Shown: piece after piece, positions 45,522-55,031 of the stretch
Position numbering within the stretch: the stretch's first letter is position 1
How the letters are laid out: each line of letters starts with the position of its first letter
Source of the DNA: Gammaproteobacteria bacterium
GTDB taxonomy: Bacteria > Pseudomonadota > Gammaproteobacteria > Poriferisulfidales > Poriferisulfidaceae
Assembly: GCA_028819565.1 (NCBI GenBank)
Contig: JAPPLD010000003.1
Span: 62,001 to 126,000 of the forward strand
Reading direction: 5' to 3'
DNA: 64,000 nucleotides
Program-made: the position numbers and the translations under genes
The notes under the pieces: model-generated
Told to the model about the DNA's origin: nothing
The model's database searches: none
The model's input: the letters and a program-made list of their open reading frames with translations, nothing else

Positions 45522-45659
45522 AAAAACCCCCCTGATGTTGGTGTATTGTTTCGAAAAGCAGGTTAGTCGGAAAAGCCAACTGATTTACATTGTATCACTG
45601 CCATAGATCCTGATAATCCGTCGAAAGGTGGCATTTTGCGGGAAAAACCGCTATACGGG

Positions 45660-45687
45660 TCTTTTGGCTCTGCATCTCGGGTATAAT
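45660..45687 (+). promoter_or_regulatory. Putative rpoZ promoter
   Basis: A perfect -10 box TATAAT lies at 45682-45687, 33 bases before the rpoZ ATG. The matching -35 region (TCTTTT, 45660-45665, 16-bp spacing) is weak. The 199-base gap also carries the divergent trxA start. Confidence 0.5.
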
Positions 45688-45720
45688 TATCCGTTCCTTT
45701 TTCTTTCAGGTTTTGCAGGA

Positions 45721-46170
45721 ATGGCGCGTATTACTGTCGAAGATTGTCTGGAACGGATTGATAACCGTTTTGACCTGGTGCTGGTGGCAGCCCGCCGTGC
45801 CCATATGCTCAAGAAAGGGGCATCTGAATTGCTGCCCTGGGACAACGACAAACCTGCCGTGCTTGCCTTGCGGGAAATCGCCGCTGGAAAAGTGACGCCC
45901 GACATCCTAGATCAGCCGATGCAGGAGCCGGATGACGAGATCGACCCTTCGGATCTGGAAGCCATCCACCAACAGGCAGCGGAAATGGTGGTCGAGGATG
46001 TTTCCGCGGCACATGACGACGATGAAGACTTCGATGACGAGTTCGATGTGGGTGAAGATGAAGATGCGGAGCTTTCTGCCAGCGCGGCATCATCGGAGGA
46101 CCAAGGGGCTGAGGATGCGAAGGTTTCCGATGAGTCGAATCCAGGCGAAGAACCTGCGAAGGGAGCCTGA
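45721..46170 (+). CDS. rpoZ: RNA polymerase omega subunit with long acidic tail
   Basis: The 149-residue product begins with the omega core ([45 protein letters not shown]). Residues beyond about 75 form a highly acidic, low-complexity tail ([19 protein letters not shown]). E. coli omega is 91 residues, so the tail is unusually long. Omega assists RNA polymerase assembly and forms part of a ppGpp site. The ATG at 45721 is the family start although the frame opens earlier. spoT follows 18 bp later, the conserved rpoZ-spoT pairing. Confidence 0.93.
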   Translation: MARITVEDCLERIDNRFDLVLVAARRAHMLKKGASELLPWDNDKPAVLALREIAAGKVTPDILDQPMQEPDDEIDPSDLEAIHQQAAEMVVEDVSAAHDDDEDFDDEFDVGEDEDAELSASAASSEDQGAEDAKVSDESNPGEEPAKGA

Positions 46171-46188
46171 CCCCTGCCTTTCTGAACC

Positions 46189-48378
46189 ATGCCCGCGGCG
46201 ATAGAATCGGTTCCCACGCCGGTTGACAGCCCCTCGCCGAACCCGGTTCGCTTCCACAGCCTCTGCGATCAACTCGACCAGTACCTGGAACTGGACCAAG
46301 TCCGGCGGGTCTACCGAGCGTATATATTCAGTGCCGAGCGGCACGCCGAGCAGTACCGGTTGTCCGGTGAGCCCTACATCACCCATCCCCTGTCAGTTGC
46401 CTGTACGTTAGCCAGCCTGCATCTGGACGCAGACACGATCGTTGCGGCCCTGCTGCACGATGTAATCGAGGACACACCGACTGCCCGCGACCAGATCCGG
46501 GAAGAGTTTGGCGAGGATGTGGCCCACCTGGTTGACGGGGTCAGCAAGCTGACGCACTTGGACGGAGTCTCGCGCAGCGAGGCGCAGGCGGCCAATTTCA
46601 GCAAGATGATGTTGGCGACGGTGCGCGACATCCGGGTGATGCTGGTCAAGCTGGCTGATCGCCTGCACAACATGCGCACGTTGGATGTATTGCCGAGAGA
46701 AAAGCAGCAACGAATCGCCCGCGAAACCCTTGAGGTCTATGTGCCGATCACGCGCCGCCTAGGGATGAATGCACTCTATCTGGAACTGGAGGAACGTGCC
46801 TTTAAAACGCTCTATCCGATGCGCAGCCGTGTCCTTGAGGAATCTATTCAGGCGCACCGGGGGCGCCAGCACGACCGAGTCGAGAAAGTTCGCGAGAACC
46901 TGACTCGGCATATTGAGGAGCGAGGGATCAACGCACAGATCGAAGGGCGGGAGAAAAGCGTCTACAGCGTTTATTGCAAGATGCGGGACAAGCACCTGTC
47001 GTTCAACGAGGTCTTCGATGTCTACGGGTTCCGGGTGATCGTGGATACGGCGGATCAGTGCTATCGGGTGCTGGGAGTCGTTCATAGCCTGTACAAGCCG
47101 CTCCCGGGCAAATTCAAGGATTACATCGCGATCCCGAAGGCCAACGGCTACCAGTCACTGCATACTGCCTTGCAGGGTCCGGACGCAGTGCCGCTGGAAA
47201 TCCAGATCCGTACGCAGGAAATGGAACTGGTGGCCGAAGGAGGGGTCGCGGCGCACTGGAACTACAAGTCCGGCGCGAGCCTCTATTTGCCGGCACATGC
47301 CAAGACCTGGATGCAGAACATTCTGGACATCCGGCGTCTTGCTCCGGATTCCGTAGAGTTTCTGGAGCACGTCAAAGTGGACCTCTTCCCGCACGAGGTC
47401 TACGTGTTTACGCCGGCGGGCGACATTCTTCGCTTGCCGCAGGGCTCCACTGCGCTGGACTTCGCGTATGCGGTTCATTCCGGCGTGGGCAATGCCTGCG
47501 TCGGGGTCAAAATTGACCGCATCGCTTCCCCCCTGAGCACGGAACTGAGTAGCGGCCAGACGGTCGAGGTCCTGACCGCTTCGCACGGCAAACCTTCTCC
47601 GGCTTGGCTGGATTTTGTGGTGACTGCCAAGGCCCGCTCGTCCATCCGCCAGTACCTGAAAGGCCTGAAAGAGGAACAGGCGGAGGAACTGGGCCTGCGA
47701 TTGCTGGACAAGGCGCTGGCTCGATCCGGGAAGGCCTTCACGGACCTGCCGGGCGAACAAGTGTCGAAAATACTGGAGGCCATGAAGGTGGAGAATGCAC
47801 AGCAACTGTTTCGAGACATCGGGTTAGGCCGCCTGATGGCACCGATCGTAGCGCATCAATTGATGGGAGCGGAGACGTTACCCCGCAGCTCAACAAGTTG
47901 GTTGGACCGCATGCTGAGACGGAAGCAAGATCAGCCGGTCGCGTTGCAGGGCACGGAAGGCATGGCAGTCACGTTTGCCAAGTGCTGTCGGCCGATTCCA
48001 GGCGACACCGTCACTGGCATCGCGTCGGCCGGGCACGGGCTTGTCATCCACCAGAGCAACTGTCCAAACCTGAAGCGATTTCGAAAATCTCCAGAGCAGT
48101 GGATTCCCTGCGAATGGGCGGAAACAGTGGATGGAGAATATCCGGTCTCGATCCGGGTCTCCACCAAGAACCGCCGTGGACTCTTGGCCCGTATTGCCGC
48201 CGCCATTGCCGAGGAAGGCTGCAATATCGAGGGGGTCGACTTGGAAGAGGCGAAGGGATCCACCCATATCAACATGGGATTCATCCTGAACGTCCGCGAC
48301 CGGATTCATCTGGCTGCGATTATCAAGGCGGTTCGGCGGCTGCCGGACGTGCGCAAGGTCGTACGCCTGTCGGGCTAA
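46189..48378 (+). CDS. spoT: Bifunctional (p)ppGpp synthetase/hydrolase
   Basis: This 729-residue RelA/SpoT homologue has domains in order: HD hydrolase (about 45-190, LLHDVIEDTPTARD), synthetase (about 230-360, YQSLHTALQGP, QIRTQEMELVAEGG), TGS (VYVFTPAGDILRLP) and a C-terminal ACT domain (VSTKNRRGLLARIAAAIAEE). The HD motif is intact, so hydrolysis of ppGpp is expected. It sits 18 bp after rpoZ. A single such protein is visible in the window, so whether it is the only alarmone enzyme cannot be told. Confidence 0.96.
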   Translation: MPAAIESVPTPVDSPSPNPVRFHSLCDQLDQYLELDQVRRVYRAYIFSAERHAEQYRLSGEPYITHPLSVACTLASLHLDADTIVAALLHDVIEDTPTARDQIREEFGEDVAHLVDGVSKLTHLDGVSRSEAQAANFSKMMLATVRDIRVMLVKLADRLHNMRTLDVLPREKQQRIARETLEVYVPITRRLGMNALYLELEERAFKTLYPMRSRVLEESIQAHRGRQHDRVEKVRENLTRHIEERGINAQIEGREKSVYSVYCKMRDKHLSFNEVFDVYGFRVIVDTADQCYRVLGVVHSLYKPLPGKFKDYIAIPKANGYQSLHTALQGPDAVPLEIQIRTQEMELVAEGGVAAHWNYKSGASLYLPAHAKTWMQNILDIRRLAPDSVEFLEHVKVDLFPHEVYVFTPAGDILRLPQGSTALDFAYAVHSGVGNACVGVKIDRIASPLSTELSSGQTVEVLTASHGKPSPAWLDFVVTAKARSSIRQYLKGLKEEQAEELGLRLLDKALARSGKAFTDLPGEQVSKILEAMKVENAQQLFRDIGLGRLMAPIVAHQLMGAETLPRSSTSWLDRMLRRKQDQPVALQGTEGMAVTFAKCCRPIPGDTVTGIASAGHGLVIHQSNCPNLKRFRKSPEQWIPCEWAETVDGEYPVSIRVSTKNRRGLLARIAAAIAEEGCNIEGVDLEEAKGSTHINMGFILNVRDRIHLAAIIKAVRRLPDVRKVVRLSG

Positions 48379-48450
48379 AGGTGAGTCGGAGAGGTTAGTA
48401 GTAGTAATTCGGGCAGGTCTGGCACATCAAACTTTACATAATCTAAAAGA

Positions 48451-48547
48451 CTTTACATTTTCTAGATTTTTACATCTAAAATATATATTTATCAATTATT
48501 TATATAGTGCAAAAAATGGTCTGAAAAAACCGCCCATTTTTCCTTGC
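48451..48547. repeat. AT-rich hairpin element, copy A
   Basis: A 97-base AT-rich element running from TTTACATTT to CCATTTTTCCTTGC matches copy C (60777-60872) over nearly its whole length. Its core is an imperfect hairpin, AAAAAATGG and CCATTTTT, around a TCTGAAAAAACCGC centre. It lies between spoT and the coiled-coil gene. Function may be regulatory or that of a small dispersed repeat. Confidence 0.65.
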
Positions 48548-48609
48548 AATGAAGAAGGGGTTCAGTTACAACAGCACTTATTCTATTTCATCTACGGAGT
48601 GCTATCATT

Positions 48610-48963
48610 GTGACCCAAGCTCACCGAATCCCGGGGGAAGCCCTACCCGAACGCCCGACTGCATCTGCCCAGGCTTCCAAGGGTTTGGGCATCCGGGAAT
48701 CCAGGCAACGCCCCATGTTCGACACCCTCCAAGTGGCCCGCGACCTGAAGAAAGGCGGATTTTCCGAGCCGCAGGCCGAGGCGGTGGTTTCTATATTCAG
48801 CGCGATCTTACAGAACATGGTGACAAAAGCCGATCTGGAGGCCGCTTTAAAGGACTTTCCAACGAAGGTCGAACTGGCTGCCCTTGAGACACGCCTGACG
48901 GTACGGATGCTGATGATGTCCGGCCTTATCGTGGGCGCGGTCGCCTTGATCGTAAAACTGTAA
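48610..48963 (+). CDS. DUF1640/CCDC90-like coiled-coil membrane protein
   Basis: The product (117 residues from GTG 48610, or 82 from ATG 48715) contains FDTLQVARDLKKGGFSEPQA, a coiled coil (TKADLEAALKDFPTKVELAA) and a C-terminal membrane helix (MLMMSGLIVGAVALIV). This is the pattern of short bacterial DUF1640 proteins, which are often linked to mobile regions and have no known role. The ATG at 48715 matches the usual family start; the GTG at 48610 has a GGAG about ten bases upstream. It follows copy A of the hairpin element and precedes ridA. Confidence 0.7.
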   Translation: MTQAHRIPGEALPERPTASAQASKGLGIRESRQRPMFDTLQVARDLKKGGFSEPQAEAVVSIFSAILQNMVTKADLEAALKDFPTKVELAALETRLTVRMLMMSGLIVGAVALIVKL

Positions 48964-49030
48964 GCGTCTGAAGAAAATCGCGGATTAATTCTTGCGTATA
49001 ATTTCGGCGCATCCGCCGTTTTCTTCGCAC

Positions 49031-49417
49031 ATGCCTGTCGAACCCGTCCACACGCCCGACGCGCCTGACGCTATCGGCACTTATTCCCAGGCGGTCCGCA
49101 GCGGGGATTGGGTGTTTCTGTCTGGTCAGATTCCCTTGGATCCCCAGACCATGCAAATGGTCGAAGGAGATATGCGGACGCAAATCCGCAGGGTGTTCGA
49201 CAATCTCAGTGCGGTCGCCGGTGCCAGCGGCGGCAGTCTGGCGGATTGCATCAAGTTGACGGTATACCTGACCGACCTGAATCATTTCCCACTGGTCAAC
49301 GAAGTGATGGCCGAGTATTTCTCAGAGCCGTATCCGGCGCGCGCAGCGGTGGGTGTGGCAGCGCTCCCGAAAGGCGCGGCGGTCGAGATGGATGCGATCC
49401 TGAATCTACGTGCCTGA
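49031..49417 (+). CDS. ridA: RidA family enamine/imine deaminase
   Basis: This 128-residue protein is a complete Rid[39 protein letters not shown], then [18 protein letters not shown], where the arginine is the key catalytic residue. It hydrolyses reactive enamines such as 2-aminoacrylate. The upstream TATAAT at 48997-49002 may be its promoter -10 box. The ATG at 49031 gives the usual N-terminus. recG starts 11 bp downstream, a frequent neighbourhood in Gammaproteobacteria. Confidence 0.94.
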   Translation: MPVEPVHTPDAPDAIGTYSQAVRSGDWVFLSGQIPLDPQTMQMVEGDMRTQIRRVFDNLSAVAGASGGSLADCIKLTVYLTDLNHFPLVNEVMAEYFSEPYPARAAVGVAALPKGAAVEMDAILNLRA

Positions 49418-49428
49418 TACCGGCCCGG

Positions 49429-51537
49429 ATGACCCGGACTGACTCACCCGCTTCCGATCCAGCAGAGGCGGCACTTCGCGCACTGCCCGGCGTTGGCCCC
49501 CGGGTGTGCGAGAAACTCGCCCGTTTGGGCATTTTCCGGATCGATCATCTGCTCCTGCATCTGCCTCGGGCCTACGAAGACCGAACCCGCGTGGTTTCCC
49601 TGGGCGCATTGCGTCCGAATGTCCGCTGCATGGTCGAGGGCATCGTGCAGGATGCTCGTGTGGAGTTCTACAGGGGGCGCAGGCTGCGGGTCAAGCTGGC
49701 TGATGATTCTTCCGGCATGCTGGAACTGTGTTTCATGCGCTTCAGCCCGTTTCAGCAGGAACAACTGGTTCCGGGCACGCGGGTGCGCTGCTTCGGAGAA
49801 GTCAAGCTATGGCGTCGCACATTCCGGATGTTTCACCCAGAATACGAACTTGTCACGCCCGACGCTTCTGGGCACACTGCTGCCAGCCTGACCCCGGTGT
49901 ATCCGGCGACAGAGGGGCTCGCGCAGATTTCCTTGCGCAAGCTGATTCGCCGTGCACTGGAGTGGGCCGAAGCTCATCCGGCACAACTCGAGCATCCGGC
50001 TTGGGAAGACCTGTTCAGGAAGCAGGGCCTGCCTGGCTTTACCGAGGCGCTTCGCCGCCTCCACGAACCGGAGGTGGGACTGGATATGGAGACTCTGCTT
50101 TCGGAATCCGATCCGGCCCGGCAGCGGCTGATTGTGGAGGAACTGGCTGCATACCATTTGAGTTTCATCCGTCTGCGCAGCCGGGTCGAGCAGAAGCAAG
50201 CGGATTCGTTTCCTGGGGACGACGAATTAATCCGTCAATTCTTGGAACGCTTGCCTTTCCAACTGACCCAGGCACAGGAGCGGGTTATCGAAGAAATTCG
50301 ACAGGACTTGACTCGCAGTCACCCCATGATGCGTCTGTTGCAGGGCGACGTGGGCTCCGGGAAGACCATCGTCGCGCTGGTTGCCGCCTTGTGTGTTACC
50401 GCCTCGGACGCACAAGTGGCGGTAATGGCTCCGACCGAGTTGTTGGCAGAGCAGCATTACCGAAGTTTTGGGGAGTGGCTGCTTCCGTTGAATATTCCGG
50501 TGGCGTTCCTGTCGAGCAGCCAGACGGGCAAGCAGAGAGCGGAGGAGAAGGCGCGCATTCGAAGCCACCAGGCCCGCATCGTGATTGGGACGCACGCCCT
50601 GATCCAGGAAGACGTAAGCTTCGACCGGTTGGGATTGCTGATCATCGACGAACAGCACCGGTTCGGGGTTCACCAGCGTCTTGCCTTGCGGCGCAAGGGC
50701 GAGGGGAAAGAAACGCATCCCCACCAACTGATCATGACGGCCACCCCGATCCCGCGCAGCTTGGCCATGACGTTTTATGCCGACCTCGACGCTTCGATCC
50801 TGGATGAGATGCCCCCGGGGCGAAAACCGGTCAAGACGGCTGTTATGGCGGAAGATCGGCGGGATGAACTGATGGAGCGGATTCGGGAGGCTTGCCGGGA
50901 AGGGCGGCAAGCATACTGGGTTTGTACGCTGGTGGAAGAATCCGAGGCGTTGCAATGCGAAGCCGCGGAAAGCACCTGGCAGAAGCTCTGTCAGGTATTA
51001 CCTGAGCTTGAGGTGGGTCTGGTGCACGGACGGATGAAGGCGCCGGACAAGGACCGGGTCATGCAGCGTTTCAAAAGTGGAGAGGTTCAACTTCTGGTGG
51101 CAACTACGGTCATCGAGGTGGGCGTCGATGTCCCGAATGCTTCACTGATGGTAGTCGAGAATGCAGAGCGCCTGGGGCTTGCACAATTACACCAACTCCG
51201 CGGTCGGGTTGGGCGTAGTTCCGAGCAGAGCAGTTGTGTGTTGCTGTACAAGTCGCCGCTATCGGAAAATGCCCGAACCCGCATCCAGATTATGCGGGAG
51301 ACGACCGACGGGTTTGAAATTGCGCAACGGGACCTGCACCTGCGCGGGCCGGGTCAATTGCTCGGAGTCCGTCAGGCCGGGGAAATGGTGTTCCGGGTGG
51401 CGGACCTTTCCCGAGATGAACAGCAACTGAAACGGGTGCAGCGGATCGCCCAAGACTTCATCCGGAAAGATCCGGAGGCGGTGGAACCCATCATGGAACG
51501 TTGGCTCGGGGATTCCCGGAGCCTGGGTTCAGTCTGA
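49429..51537 (+). CDS. recG: ATP-dependent DNA helicase RecG
   Basis: This 702-residue helicase has an N-terminal wedge domain (helix-hairpin-helix LPGVGPRVCEKLARLGI, then an OB fold) and two superfamily 2 motor domains with Walker A GDVGSGKT, DEQH box LLIIDEQHRFG, SAT-like MTATPIPRSLAMT and motif VI QLRGRVGRS. It remodels stalled forks and Holliday junctions. The frame is open upstream through ridA, but the ATG at 49429 gives the family start. Length is close to E. coli RecG (693). It converges with zapD. Confidence 0.96.
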   Translation: MTRTDSPASDPAEAALRALPGVGPRVCEKLARLGIFRIDHLLLHLPRAYEDRTRVVSLGALRPNVRCMVEGIVQDARVEFYRGRRLRVKLADDSSGMLELCFMRFSPFQQEQLVPGTRVRCFGEVKLWRRTFRMFHPEYELVTPDASGHTAASLTPVYPATEGLAQISLRKLIRRALEWAEAHPAQLEHPAWEDLFRKQGLPGFTEALRRLHEPEVGLDMETLLSESDPARQRLIVEELAAYHLSFIRLRSRVEQKQADSFPGDDELIRQFLERLPFQLTQAQERVIEEIRQDLTRSHPMMRLLQGDVGSGKTIVALVAALCVTASDAQVAVMAPTELLAEQHYRSFGEWLLPLNIPVAFLSSSQTGKQRAEEKARIRSHQARIVIGTHALIQEDVSFDRLGLLIIDEQHRFGVHQRLALRRKGEGKETHPHQLIMTATPIPRSLAMTFYADLDASILDEMPPGRKPVKTAVMAEDRRDELMERIREACREGRQAYWVCTLVEESEALQCEAAESTWQKLCQVLPELEVGLVHGRMKAPDKDRVMQRFKSGEVQLLVATTVIEVGVDVPNASLMVVENAERLGLAQLHQLRGRVGRSSEQSSCVLLYKSPLSENARTRIQIMRETTDGFEIAQRDLHLRGPGQLLGVRQAGEMVFRVADLSRDEQQLKRVQRIAQDFIRKDPEAVEPIMERWLGDSRSLGSV

Positions 51538-51556
51538 TACTTTGGAACCTGACACC

Positions 51557-52336
51557 CTAGAACAGGCAGCAAGCCAATTCGAACTTGACATCTTGGTCGG
51601 TCTGGGCGGGTCGCTGGTCCAGATCGCCGTCCTCGCGGAACACGATGCTGAAAGAACGTTTTCCGATACTGATTTCCGGGTAGAAATCTGACTCCGCAGG
51701 CATCCGAATCCGGATCATCTGGTGGATCCGGCCGGGATCCAGTTCCTGTTCGAACCAACCATCCTTGGCAATTTCGGGGGCGAATGTGGCGCTGTTTCGG
51801 ACCATTTCCAGTACGGTTCGTGCGATCTGGATAATCGGTGCGAATGGTTCGTACCATTGCTTCAACCGGGCAGCATGATCGGTTTGCTGACTGGCCAGCC
51901 AATTGTGGTACAGCGGAATATCGGTTTCGCTGGTACAGCCGGGCATGCGGATGCGCTGGCTGATCGTGTTGAGCATGTCGTGCTGAGTCAGATGCTGGTG
52001 CACCGGATACTGAAGGTTGTGCGCATCATTGCGCAGGTCCTGGTGCAACTCGATGATTTCTTTCAGGAGGTCCAGATCTGCATTATCGGACGAACTCAGC
52101 ATTTCCAGCCAAGCCAGTCGCTGATCCAGCTCCCGGATCAATTCGATCTTGATGTTGTGTCGACTGATCAGGCTGACGAATTCCAGAAGAGTCGCGACCG
52201 TGGCTCGGGTCCCCCACAGCGAGGGCTGGGCATAGTGATACTCGAACTGTCGTGCCAGAAAGTCGATCCGCAAGAACGTGCGCATGCGTTCGTTGACGGC
52301 TTGCTCGTAGATTATGGTGGGGGAAGTTTCGTTCAT
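51557..52336 (-). CDS. zapD: Cell division protein ZapD
   Basis: This 259-residue protein belongs to the ZapD (YacF/DUF1342) family, which bundles FtsZ filaments at the Z ring. Characteristic segments are YEQAVNERMRTFLRIDFL near the start, LLKEIIELHQDLRND and the C-terminal beta region (GRIHQMIRIRM, YPEISIGKRSFSIVF). Its ATG overlaps the coaE stop, matching the usual coaE-zapD order. The small yacG gene that often follows was not found. ZapD is restricted to Beta- and Gammaproteobacteria, which supports the host assignment. Confidence 0.95.
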   Translation of the reverse strand: MNETSPTIIYEQAVNERMRTFLRIDFLARQFEYHYAQPSLWGTRATVATLLEFVSLISRHNIKIELIRELDQRLAWLEMLSSSDNADLDLLKEIIELHQDLRNDAHNLQYPVHQHLTQHDMLNTISQRIRMPGCTSETDIPLYHNWLASQQTDHAARLKQWYEPFAPIIQIARTVLEMVRNSATFAPEIAKDGWFEQELDPGRIHQMIRIRMPAESDFYPEISIGKRSFSIVFREDGDLDQRPAQTDQDVKFELACCLF

Positions 52337-52923
52337 GCCGCCATATATTTTTGGTGCAACTCGTCTACGGCCTCGGCCAAGGCGTCCATGCTCCCTGCAT
52401 TCTCGATTACATCGTCGGCGTGTCGAAGACGCTCGTCCGCCGACAATTGAGTTGCCAGGATGGCATCGGCCTGCTTATTATCCATTTTCGGGAAGCGCTC
52501 CCGCAGCCGCTGACGCTGCAGGTCCTCGGGACAATTCACGACCAGAATTCGATCCATGTCGTCCTGCCAACCGGCCTCGATCAGCAAGGGGATTGTTGCG
52601 ATGGCATAAGGTTTTTTTTGCCGTGTAAACCAATTGCGGATGGCGGTCCGCACAGGGGGATGCAACAAGACTTCAAGATCACGGCGCAGGGCCGAATCGA
52701 GGAAAAGGCGTGTACGCAGCAGCGTTCGGTTCAAGCTGCCATCGCTTTCCAGCACTTCCGCGCCGGCTCGCTCGACGACGGCTTCGAGGAATGGACCGCC
52801 CGGGACCGTCAGTTCGCGCACCACCTCGTCGGCATCGATGACCGGGGCGCCTCGTTCTTCGAAGTACCGGGCGGCCTGAGACTTGCCGCAAGCGATACCT
52901 CCTGTCATGCCGATCTTGATCAC
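52333..52923 (-). CDS. coaE: Dephospho-CoA kinase
   Basis: The 196-residue P-loop kinase catalyses the last step of coenzyme A synthesis. The P-loop GMTGGIACGKS is at 5-15, the DADEVVRE segment binds substrate, and the lid LRERFPKMDNKQADA is present. A GTG start at 52923 is chosen since AGGAA lies six bases upstream; M6 is too close to the P-loop. It lies 22 bp after pilD and overlaps zapD, forming the conserved pilD-coaE-zapD operon. Confidence 0.94.
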   Translation of the reverse strand: MIKIGMTGGIACGKSQAARYFEERGAPVIDADEVVRELTVPGGPFLEAVVERAGAEVLESDGSLNRTLLRTRLFLDSALRRDLEVLLHPPVRTAIRNWFTRQKKPYAIATIPLLIEAGWQDDMDRILVVNCPEDLQRQRLRERFPKMDNKQADAILATQLSADERLRHADDVIENAGSMDALAEAVDELHQKYMAA

Positions 52924-52945
52924 GTGCTCTTCCTCAAAATCCAGC

Positions 52946-53728
52946 CTAACCAATTAGTGATCGGGCGGAATCCCGCCAGATTAAAAATCCGAACAATGTC
53001 AATGCCAAGGCCGGGCCGAAAGGCAGGGCACGTTCGGTGTGATTCCGCATCCGTCGGGCGAGCCACAACAGGAGCGTCAGTATTGAAGCGGCAAAAGCGA
53101 CCCAGGGCAACATCATCCAGCCCAGCCAGGCCCCGCATACGGCAAACATCTTGAAGTCACCATAACCCATGCCGGGCTCTTTCCTCAAGAAGTAGAACAG
53201 GTGGTTCAGCAGCCACAACGACAGATAGCCAGCGACGGCTCCGATGACTGCCTCATGCAACGGCACAAATAACCCGGATGTATTCACCAGCAGTCCCAGC
53301 CATAGGAGCGGGTAGATAAGCAAGTCTGGCAATAGTTGCGTCTGCCAGTCGATGAGGGCAAGCGCCAGAAGCCCCCAGCCCAGTACGGCGTAAGCACTAG
53401 CCTCAAGCAGACTGTCCGTGCTTGCGGTTACGCCGACAGCAAGCAATCCTGCTGTTAGTTCCAGGACGGGGTATCGTAAAGAAATGGAGGTTCTGCAGAA
53501 GGCGCAACGACCCCGCAGGGCGAGATAGCTGAAAATCGGAATCAGGTGACGTAAGCGGATTGTTTGGCAGCAATGGGGGCAGCGTGAACGTGGAAACCAC
53601 AGAGTCAATTCGGGGTCCTCCCCACGCGCCATGGCGGGGAGGCGGTGTACCAGCACGTTCAGAAAACTGCCTACGGCAGTTCCGGCCACGAATGCGGTGC
53701 AGAGCCAGAAAATCTCGGAATGCGGCAT
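52946..53728 (-). CDS. pilD: Prepilin peptidase / N-methyltransferase
   Basis: This 260-residue polytopic membrane enzyme processes type IV pilins and type II pseudopilins. It carries the zinc-site cysteines C50, C53, C75 and C78 (CPHC, CAFC) and both catalytic aspartates D127 (LIDWQTQLLPD) and D191 (GMGYGDFKMF), followed by several membrane helices. Pilus genes pilB and pilC, usual neighbours, are not in the window on this side. It is first in an operon with coaE and zapD. Confidence 0.95.
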   Translation of the reverse strand: MPHSEIFWLCTAFVAGTAVGSFLNVLVHRLPAMARGEDPELTLWFPRSRCPHCCQTIRLRHLIPIFSYLALRGRCAFCRTSISLRYPVLELTAGLLAVGVTASTDSLLEASAYAVLGWGLLALALIDWQTQLLPDLLIYPLLWLGLLVNTSGLFVPLHEAVIGAVAGYLSLWLLNHLFYFLRKEPGMGYGDFKMFAVCGAWLGWMMLPWVAFAASILTLLLWLARRMRNHTERALPFGPALALTLFGFLIWRDSARSLIG

Positions 53729-53803
53729 TGATGTGACCGGATACTCGTAGTGTATTGTAGGGGGTTGAGTGGATTGCGATTGCTCCGCGAGGAGAGTAGA
53801 GCA

Positions 53804-55009
53804 GTGAAGGTTTCACATCACCGGAAATCGGGGACCTGTGCCCGAGGGAGAGGCCTTTTCCGTCCTGCAATTCCGGGAGAATTTTTGCCGTTGTTTTTTG
53901 GCGCAGTGCTCATGCTCGCGGGAGATGTTTTCGCATCAGAAATTTCAGCAGCAGAGTCGGACGACATGGCGTATGAGGTAGAGGTGCTGCAAGAAGGGTT
54001 GGAATATCCTTGGAGTTTGGTGCAGTTGCCGGACGGTTCCGTGCTGGTTACGGAAAAGTCCGGACGCCTGTTGCACCTGAGTGCCGATTTTTCAAGCCGC
54101 CACTCTATCGAAGGCGTGCCGAAAGTGGACTGGGTCGGGCAAGGGGGGCTTCTGGATGTGGTTTTGCACCCAGAATACGGGCAAGCGGATAATCGTTGGA
54201 TCTATCTCAGTTATAGCAAAGTCTGTGCGACGGGTTTCACCACGGTGCTGAGCCGCTATCGCCTGCAGGATCATCGTCTTGAGGATGGCCAGTTGCTGTT
54301 CGAAGCGCATCCATGCGGAGGGTTGACTTGGCATTTTGCAGGCCGGCTGGCATTCGATGCCGATGGATACCTGTTTCTGACCGTGGGAGACCGAGGTGAG
54401 CGCGAGAATGCGCAAGAACTGAGCAGCCATTGGGGAAAATTGATTCGCCTGCATGCGGATGGGCGGATTCCAGAGGACAATCCGTTTGTCGGGGATGCCG
54501 ATGCCCTGCCGGAGGTGTACTCTTATGGTCACCGCAATCCACAGGGATTAGCGTGGAATCCTTTCGACGGCAAACTCTGGTTACACGAGCATGGGCCCAA
54601 GGGCGGGGATGAATTAAACCGGATTCGGGCGGGAGCCAACTACGGTTGGCCCCGGGTGACGCATGGACGCGAGTACACCGGTGGGGTCATCAGCGAACAG
54701 ACGCACGCGCCGGGTATCGAACCACCTATGTGGCACTGGACGCCGTCGATTGCCCCTTCGGGGTTTGCGATCTACGACGGGGAACCTTTCGCCAAATGGC
54801 GCGGACACTTGCTGGCCGGTGCGCTGAAGTTCCGCAGTGTATACCGAATGCAACTGGAACAGGAAGGTGGGGTGCATGAGCAGGTTCTACCGGAGCCTCA
54901 AGGCCATCGAATTCGCGACATTCGAGTGTTGGAGGACGGCCTGATTTACTTGCTGACGGACGATGCGGACGGGCAACTGCTGCGATTGGTTCCAGCGACA
55001 TACAATTAA
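53804..55009 (+). CDS. Periplasmic PQQ-dependent sugar dehydrogenase (YliI/Asd-like)
   Basis: The product (401 residues from the GTG at 53804) has a signal peptide (LPLFFGAVLMLAGDVFA) and a six-bladed propeller of the soluble glucose/sorbosone dehydrogenase family. Recognisable parts are EGLEYPWSLVQLPDGSVLVT, the quinone-site SYGHRNPQGLAWNP and GDELNRIRAGANYGWP. E. coli YliI, an aldose dehydrogenase using PQQ, is the closest kind I know. A GGAGAG lies upstream of the GTG; the signal peptide is preceded by a long basic stretch, so a later start is possible. No PQQ synthesis genes are nearby. Confidence 0.88.
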   Translation: MKVSHHRKSGTCARGRGLFRPAIPGEFLPLFFGAVLMLAGDVFASEISAAESDDMAYEVEVLQEGLEYPWSLVQLPDGSVLVTEKSGRLLHLSADFSSRHSIEGVPKVDWVGQGGLLDVVLHPEYGQADNRWIYLSYSKVCATGFTTVLSRYRLQDHRLEDGQLLFEAHPCGGLTWHFAGRLAFDADGYLFLTVGDRGERENAQELSSHWGKLIRLHADGRIPEDNPFVGDADALPEVYSYGHRNPQGLAWNPFDGKLWLHEHGPKGGDELNRIRAGANYGWPRVTHGREYTGGVISEQTHAPGIEPPMWHWTPSIAPSGFAIYDGEPFAKWRGHLLAGALKFRSVYRMQLEQEGGVHEQVLPEPQGHRIRDIRVLEDGLIYLLTDDADGQLLRLVPATYN

Positions 55010-55031
55010 TTGGCGTATTCTGCAAATTTTT

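Noticed and set aside
48549-48887. 112-codon frame overlapping the DUF1640-like gene
   Set aside because: Cysteine- and proline-rich out-of-frame reading; the overlapping frame gives a recognisable coiled-coil membrane protein.
51538-51556. yacG gene after zapD
   Set aside because: Only 19 bases separate zapD and recG ends; no room for the small zinc protein often found there.
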